From contig JAZNSG010000042.1 of NCBI GenBank assembly GCA_045591035.1, forward strand, positions 1 to 18,296: DNA of 18,296 bases. The letters run 5' to 3'. Below are positions 14,510 to 18,296 of the stretch, piece by piece. The notes below the pieces were generated by a model. That model did no database searches. It was not told the origin of the DNA and saw only the letters and a list, made by a program, of their open reading frames with translations. This DNA is from SIG440 sp045591035. GTDB lineage: Bacteria; Bacillota; Clostridia; Monoglobales; Monoglobaceae. The stretch's first letter is position 1. Every line of letters starts with the position of its first letter. Both the position numbers and the translations under genes were made by a program.

Positions 14510-15411
14510 ATGAAAGAGATGCAAAATCTGGGATATTACAACGGAAAATATGATTTAATTGAAAAAATGTCTGTTCCCATGAGTGACAGAGTTTGTTGGT
14601 TTGGTGATGGTGTTTATGACGCAACCGCAACAAGAAACGGCGTTATCTATTGTCTTGATGAGCATATTGACAGATTTTTTAATTCATCAGCTTTAGTTGA
14701 AATAGAAATTCCCTATACTAAAGAAGAATTAAAAGACTTGCTAAAAGACCTTGTTTCAAAAGTTGATACAAGTGATACCAATGGCGAAACATTTTTATAC
14801 TGGCAGATTACAAGAGGCGCAAATGTTCCGCGTAATCACGTCTTTCCAACAGGAACCAAAGCAAATCTTTGGATAACGGTTACACCCAGAAAATTAGACG
14901 ACATTTATCGTAGAGACAAACTGATATCCTATGAAGATATACGTTTTTATATGCGCAATATAAAAACCCTTTGTCTTTTGCCCAATGTTCTTGCTTCAGA
15001 AGCCGCAAAGAGGGCAGGTGCAGAAGAATGCGTATTGTACAGAAAAGAAGCAAACGGAATCAAAAACAGAGTTACAGAGGGTGCACATACCAATGTTCAT
15101 TGCATTAAGGACGGAGTTTTATACACAGCACCGCTTGATAACTCAATTTTGGCCGGTATTGCCAGAAGGAATATAATTAAATATGTAAGCAATTGGGTAT
15201 TTGTGTAAAGGAAGAACCATTTTCTCTTGAATTTTTGATGAAGGCGGATGAAATAATGCTTTCTTCAAGTTCAAACTTCTGCATAGTTGCAACACATATC
15301 GACGATAAGCCCGTAGGCGGAAAAGCTCCTGAACTTTTAAGAAAAATACAGGATGCACTCGTTGAGGATTATTTGAAAGAAACGGATAAGTATTTCTTGA
15401 GTCTGTATTGA
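14510..15411 (+). pseudogene. dat: D-amino-acid transaminase-like (class IV aminotransferase), frameshifted
   Basis: Two overlapping frames together make one class IV PLP aminotransferase of about 300 residues. The first (14510-15208) has the FGDGVYDA start region and RGANVPRNH, like the carboxylate-binding loop of D-alanine transaminase. It also has PLP lysine K152 (IKTLCLLPNVLA) and E190 (VTEGAHTNV). After SN the frame runs into WVFV and a stop. The family sequence continues one frame back from 15193 (LGICVKEEPFSLE, then KADEIMLSSSS, KPVGGKAPELL) to a stop at 15411. One extra T near 15192-15193 would restore it (AAT TTG GGT). Either a recent mutation or a sequencing/assembly error is possible. 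An intact enzyme would make D-glutamate or D-alanine (EC 2.6.1.21). Confidence 0.85.
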
Positions 15412-15577
15412 TACGAACTATTAATAAAAATTTTGCATCTAAATTATACAGTCTTTATAAATGGTTCACTATAGAGTGCAAGAGGCCGTTTGGGGTTGGA
15501 TAAAACATTTTCGGCATAGGCTTGCGTTAGCAACAACACATGAAAAACAAAAAAAACAGAAATTTTTTTAAATTCCA
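15412..15577 (+). other. Gene-free stretch before the riboswitch promoter
   Basis: This is the first part of a 431-base gap; the rest holds the promoter, riboswitch and terminator. There is no ribosome binding site-backed frame. A less AT-rich block at about 15461-15535 contains two short hairpins, CACT-atag-AGTG (15467-15478) and TTGC-gtta-GCAA (15524-15535). I cannot assign it. No clear terminator follows the Dat-like gene. Confidence 0.4.
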
Positions 15578-15605
15578 TTGACAATATTGTAAAATGGTTT
15601 ATAAT
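15578..15605 (+). promoter_or_regulatory. Consensus promoter of the glycine-riboswitch transcript
   Basis: TTGACA (15578-15583) and TATAAT (15600-15605) both match the sigma-A consensus exactly, with 16-base spacing. The start would be near 15612, about 50 bases before the aptamer. Such a strong promoter fits a gene controlled by transcript attenuation. Confidence 0.88.
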
Positions 15606-15660
15606 AACAAGGTATCTCGTTGAAACTTTTAGAATTTTTTTAAGACTGAAAGTGAAGGGA

Positions 15661-15735
15661 ACTCCGGAGAATCTCGTACAGAGTGCCGAAGGTGCAAAGC
15701 TATTATGGCTGAATCTCTCAGGCAAAAGGACGGAG
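15661..15735 (+). ncRNA. Glycine riboswitch, single aptamer
   Basis: The core segments of the glycine (gcvT) aptamer are present in order: CTCCGGAGAATCTC, GTGCCGAAGGTGCAAAG, and CTCTCAGGCAAAAGGAC, closed by P1 CTCCG (15662-15666) with CGGAG (15731-15735). Only one aptamer is seen. A flanking upstream stem (ACTTTT 15625-15630 with GAAAGT 15648-15653) could be the remnant helix found beside singlet glycine riboswitches. It lies between a consensus promoter and an intrinsic terminator upstream of an alanine/glycine symporter, a standard target. Glycine binding should decide termination; the direction is not settled by eye. Confidence 0.93.
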
Positions 15736-15779
15736 CAGAATTTATAGCATTTGTGCTTTTATATTTCTGCATAATATTT

Positions 15780-15812
15780 CCGGAGCCGCCTTAAAAAAGG
15801 TGGCTGTTTTAT
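15780..15812 (+). terminator. Riboswitch-controlled terminator before the symporter
   Basis: AGCCGCCTT (15784-15792) pairs with AAGGTGGCT (15797-15805) with one G-U pair and a 4-base A loop, followed by GTTTTATT. The preceding CCGGAG (15780-15785) repeats the P1 3' strand and could pair with CTCCGG (15662-15667), tying terminator formation to the state of the aptamer. Confidence 0.85.
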
Positions 15813-15842
15813 TGTATAAATTTATATTTTAGGAGGCAAAAA

Positions 15843-17330
15843 ATGGAACAATTTTTAGCAATGGTTGAACAAATCAATGGCAAAATCAACAACTGGGTGT
15901 GGGGGCCTATAATGCTTGTATTTTTAGTAGGTACAGGAATTTTCCTCACTTGTGGAGTTAAGTTTTTCCAGGTTGGGAAAATTGGTTTGTGGATGAAGAA
16001 CACTTTTGGTACTCTCTTTAAGAAAAGTGAGAAAACAAACAAAGATGCAAAGTCGATCTCATCATTCCAGGCATTGTGCACAGCTCTAGGCGGAACGGTT
16101 GGTGTTGGTAATGTTGTCGGTGTTACAACTGCTATCGTAGCAGGTGGTCCCGGTGCGATTTTCTGGATGTGGCTCGCTGCATTCTTTGGAATGATGACAA
16201 AATATGCGGAAATCGTTCTCGGTCTTTACTACCGTAAGAAAACGCCTGACGGCGAATGGTTAGGTGGAGCTATGGTTTACCTTAAAGAAGGCTTTTCTGC
16301 TAAAAAAGGTCTTAAGATTGTTGGTTCAATTTTGGGCGTTCTCTTTGCAGTATTCTGCATTATCGCATCCTTCGGTATCGGTAATATGAGCCAGATCAAC
16401 ACAATTGCAGCAAACTTTAATGCAACATTTAATATCCCTGTAGTAGTTACAGGAGTTATCCTGATGACTTTGATGGCGTTTATGGCACTTGGCGGTTTGA
16501 AGAGAGTTGCATCTTTCACAGAATTCCTCGTTCCTTTTATGTCTATTTTCTACATCATTGGTGCTGTAGTTATCGTTGCATCCAACTTCGGTCAGCTTGG
16601 TGATGCTTTTGTTGCAATATTCAAAGGCGCATTTGGCTTTAATTCAATTGCCGGTGGTGCTATCGGTACAACTATCATGTTGGCTGCACAGAAAGGTATC
16701 GCTCGTGGTGTATTCTCCAACGAGGCAGGTCTTGGTTCATCAGCTCTTGTTCACTCTACTGCAGATGTGAAAGAACCTGCAAAGCAGGGTATGTGGGGTG
16801 TGTTCGAAGTATTCGTTGATACCATCGTTATCTGCACACTTACTGCACTAGTTATCCTTACTTCCGGCGTTATTGACTTGTCTACCGGTTTGGTTGCTGC
16901 TGGCTTTGCTGAAGACGGTGCATCTGTACTTGTTACCAAAGCATTTGCAAATACTTTCGGCGTTGTTGGTGGATACTTTGCAACTATCGCAATCTTCTTC
17001 TTTGCGATTTCTACAGTTATCGGTTGGTTCATTTATGGTTCTAAGTCTTGCCAGTTCCTTTTCGGCAAAACTACCACTGATGCATATAAGGCAATCTTCA
17101 TCAGTATCATTATGGTTGGCGCAACTATGGACCTTTCACTTGCATGGGATATTTCTGACACGTTCAATGGTCTTATGGCAATTCCAAACTTAATTGGTTT
17201 GCTTATCCTCTCTGGTACAGTATTTAAGATTACCCAAAACTATCTTGCAAGATTAAAGGGTGAAAATGTTAAACCGATTCTCTCAGCTTACGAGGATATT
17301 CAGACTGAAATGGAAGCAAAACAGGACTAA
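15843..17330 (+). CDS. Alanine/glycine:cation symporter (AGCS family)
   Basis: This is an inner-membrane sodium- (or proton-) coupled importer of alanine and/or glycine. The 495-residue protein is highly hydrophobic with about ten to eleven membrane segments. It carries the AGCS signature near residues 83-105 (GGTVGVGNVVGV followed by TAIVAGGPGAIFWMW). FFGMMTKYAEIVLGLYYR and the FSNEAGLGSSALVHS stretch with conserved N and G residues also match the family. AGGAGG at 15831-15836 precedes the ATG. The leader carries a glycine riboswitch and terminator, which points to glycine as a physiological substrate or signal. Codon choice is cleaner than in neighbours, consistent with high expression. A strong terminator ends the unit, so it is monocistronic. 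Confidence 0.96.
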   Translation: MEQFLAMVEQINGKINNWVWGPIMLVFLVGTGIFLTCGVKFFQVGKIGLWMKNTFGTLFKKSEKTNKDAKSISSFQALCTALGGTVGVGNVVGVTTAIVAGGPGAIFWMWLAAFFGMMTKYAEIVLGLYYRKKTPDGEWLGGAMVYLKEGFSAKKGLKIVGSILGVLFAVFCIIASFGIGNMSQINTIAANFNATFNIPVVVTGVILMTLMAFMALGGLKRVASFTEFLVPFMSIFYIIGAVVIVASNFGQLGDAFVAIFKGAFGFNSIAGGAIGTTIMLAAQKGIARGVFSNEAGLGSSALVHSTADVKEPAKQGMWGVFEVFVDTIVICTLTALVILTSGVIDLSTGLVAAGFAEDGASVLVTKAFANTFGVVGGYFATIAIFFFAISTVIGWFIYGSKSCQFLFGKTTTDAYKAIFISIIMVGATMDLSLAWDISDTFNGLMAIPNLIGLLILSGTVFKITQNYLARLKGENVKPILSAYEDIQTEMEAKQD

Positions 17331-17368
17331 TACATATTCTTGAACTTTTAAATTAAAAAATTAAATGC

Positions 17369-17405
17369 AAAAAATCCCAAGGAAATATTACTTGGGATTT
17401 TTGTT
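17369..17405 (+). terminator. Terminator after the symporter gene
   Basis: AAAATCCCAAG (17371-17381) pairs with CTTGGGATTTT (17391-17401) as a perfect 11-bp stem, extendable by flanking A-T pairs. It has a 9-base loop and a T-rich tail. Confidence 0.9.
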
Positions 17406-17423
17406 TGACAGAAGATAAACTTA

Positions 17424-17452
17424 TTGCCTTTTGTTGTGGTATAGGGTATAAT
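17424..17452 (+). promoter_or_regulatory. Promoter for the membrane-anchored hypothetical protein
   Basis: TTGCCT (17424-17429) and TATAAT (17447-17452) are 17 bases apart, about 90 bases before the ATG at 17544. A TTGACA at 17405-17410 is too far upstream of this -10 to pair with it. Confidence 0.6.
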
Positions 17453-17543
17453 TGACTATAAGGCTTTGGTTGGCAAAATTTTTGGGCCTAACGTGACACG
17501 AACTATATTGATATGTCGAATTTTGGCGAAAGGAGAACAGAAT

Positions 17544-18026
17544 ATGAAAAAGAAGATTATTTGTATATCCATTATTGTAGGGATTATGCTTCTTGTTTGC
17601 ATGTTTGGAAGAGGAATATATTTTTATGGAGCATATTCTATACCAAATAAAAATTATTTTGGAAGTCAATATAAAGAAATATTACATATAATGTCCTTTC
17701 AAGACAAAAAGCAGGCAAATGAAATTATGGAAATAGTTGATGATGCATTTTCTTTTATAGGAAATGAAGAGAGTGCAGATAGTGGTTTTGGTAAATTGAG
17801 CCGATATTGTATAACTGAAGAAGATGCCGTAATAGAGGAACATGATTTGAAATTAGTTACAGCTGATTTTAACAAGAATAATGGTTATTTGTGGTTTGTT
17901 TATAATCAAGAGGCCTTCGATATCAACAACCAAACAACAATGGGTTCGTGGGATATATTGGTTCGGGCTACATTAGAAAAAACTAATCAGGGTTGGATAG
18001 TTGTTGATACAAAAGAACATCCATGA
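17544..18026 (+). CDS. Hypothetical membrane-anchored or secreted protein
   Basis: I do not recognise this 160-residue protein. The start MKKKIICISIIVGIMLLVCMFG is a typical basic head plus one hydrophobic segment (about 5-21), acting as an uncleaved anchor or signal peptide. The cysteine at 19 is not in a good lipobox (LLVC). The rest is acidic and soluble, with an alternating pattern near the end (LKLVTADF, GYLWFVYNQEAF, WDILVRATLEK, GWIVVDTKEHP). This resembles small NTF2-like extracytoplasmic domains found in Firmicutes lipoproteins, but that is only an impression. ATG 17544 is chosen because AAAGGAGA lies about 8 bases upstream; an in-frame start at 17466 has no such site. The gene is monocistronic and is followed directly by a block of hairpin repeats. 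Confidence 0.8.
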   Translation: MKKKIICISIIVGIMLLVCMFGRGIYFYGAYSIPNKNYFGSQYKEILHIMSFQDKKQANEIMEIVDDAFSFIGNEESADSGFGKLSRYCITEEDAVIEEHDLKLVTADFNKNNGYLWFVYNQEAFDINNQTTMGSWDILVRATLEKTNQGWIVVDTKEHP

Positions 18027-18063
18027 TTTTTCAGTCTTAACTTAACACAAATTAGCAATGAAA

Positions 18064-18113
18064 AGGTTTGCATCTAAACCTTATGCCTCGCAATGCATTG
18101 CCTTAGCAATGCA
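18064..18113 (+). repeat. Two hairpins leading into the octamer mosaic
   Basis: AAGGTTT-gcatct-AAACCTT (18064-18082) is a perfect 7-bp stem, and TGCATTGC-ctta-GCAATGCA (18094-18113) a perfect 8-bp stem. The second overlaps the perfect palindrome GCAATGCATTGC (18090-18101). The first could end transcription of the upstream gene, but neither has a U tract. Confidence 0.65.
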
Positions 18114-18120
18114 ACTAAGT

Positions 18121-18285
18121 TTGCCTTGCGGCAAGTGAAGTTATCATTGATAGTGAAGTTTACCTCGTAAGTGAAGTTCTGCCTTGTGGCAGAGTGTCAA
18201 ACTTAACTTCACTTTTGAAAAACAAAAACTTCACTGTGTATACAACTTCACTTTGAACGGATGTTCAAAACTTCACTAAAAAGTG
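18121..18285 (+). repeat. GTGAAGTT octamer mosaic with palindromic spacers
   Basis: Three direct copies of GTGAAGTT (18135-18142, 18153-18160, 18171-18178) are followed by four inverted copies AACTTCAC (18205-18212, 18227-18234, 18244-18251, 18269-18276). The short spacers are nearly all hairpins of different sequence: TTGCC/GGCAA, TATC/GATA, TTAC/GTAA, CTGCC/GGCAG, TTTTG/CAAAA, a GTATAC palindrome, TTTGAAC/GTTCAAA and finally CACT/AGTG. The direct and inverted copies can also pair in nested order with 10 bp each. There is no coding frame. I do not know a named family. The block reaches almost to the window edge and may continue. Confidence 0.9.
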
Positions 18286-18296
18286 GCATCCGGATT

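Noticed and set aside
15185..15210. Programmed -1 frameshifting in the Dat-like gene
   Set aside because: The junction AGC AAT TGG is not a slippery heptamer and no stimulatory hairpin is evident. A missing base explains it more simply.
15444..15725. 93-codon minus-strand frame
   Set aside because: It runs antisense through the glycine aptamer and the consensus promoter, has no ribosome binding site and no recognisable product.
15736..15772. Second glycine aptamer downstream of the first
   Set aside because: Only a GCAGAA/TTCTGC stem with a small inner hairpin is present; none of the conserved glycine-binding core segments is repeated.
18121..18285. CRISPR array
   Set aside because: The repeated unit is only 8 bases, it flips orientation halfway, and the spacers are short and self-complementary rather than unique protospacer-like sequences.
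18121..18285. Integron attC sites
   Set aside because: There is no integrase gene, no R'/R'' core boxes in attC arrangement and no gene cassettes between the repeats.

Overview
The window looks like chromosomal DNA from a low-GC, spore-forming, fermentative anaerobe of the Clostridia, possibly Oscillospirales. The evidence is consensus sigma-A promoters with AT-rich spacers, strong AGGAGG ribosome binding sites, a spoIIM gene, a MinCDE division system, and pyruvate formate-lyase with its activase. The taxonomy is inference from gene content. Every gene reads on the + strand. I see no rRNA, tRNA, CRISPR array, insertion sequence or phage gene.

Layout. (1) 1-2786: the 3' end of a PBP2-type transpeptidase, then minC, minD, minE and methylglyoxal synthase, i.e. 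the tail of a cell-shape and division cluster. minDE has its own near-consensus promoter. (2) 2852-6874: the conserved rplS-lepB-rbgA-rnhB-yraN block, with a probable L19 leader RNA in front, two hairpin terminators inside, and an M19 dipeptidase added at the end. (3) 6890-8974: an aspartate-type aminotransferase and proC (amino-acid metabolism). (4) 8987-10637: spoIIM and a XerD-like recombinase. spoIIM is preceded by a leader that can fold over its ribosome binding site. (5) 10812-14063: an anaerobic pyruvate-cleavage operon in which formate acetyltransferase is split into a 700-residue core lacking the glycyl-radical domain and a separate 80-residue glycyl-radical protein, followed by the activating enzyme. 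(6) 14078-15411: a small cupin protein and a D-amino-acid-transaminase-like gene broken by a one-base frameshift. (7) 15578-17405: a consensus promoter, a single-aptamer glycine riboswitch with terminator, and an alanine/glycine:Na+ symporter. (8) 17424-18296: a lone membrane-anchored protein of unknown function, then a dense block of small hairpins interleaved with an 8-base repeat (GTGAAGTT, three direct and four inverted copies) running to the window edge.

The observations most worth following up are the hairpin/octamer mosaic at 18121-18285, the split pyruvate formate-lyase, the occluded spoIIM start, and the riboswitch with its duplicated P1 strand. The amino-acid genes (aminotransferase, proC, Dat-like, glycine-controlled symporter, dipeptidase) and the Pfl system fit an amino-acid- and pyruvate-fermenting gut-type anaerobe.
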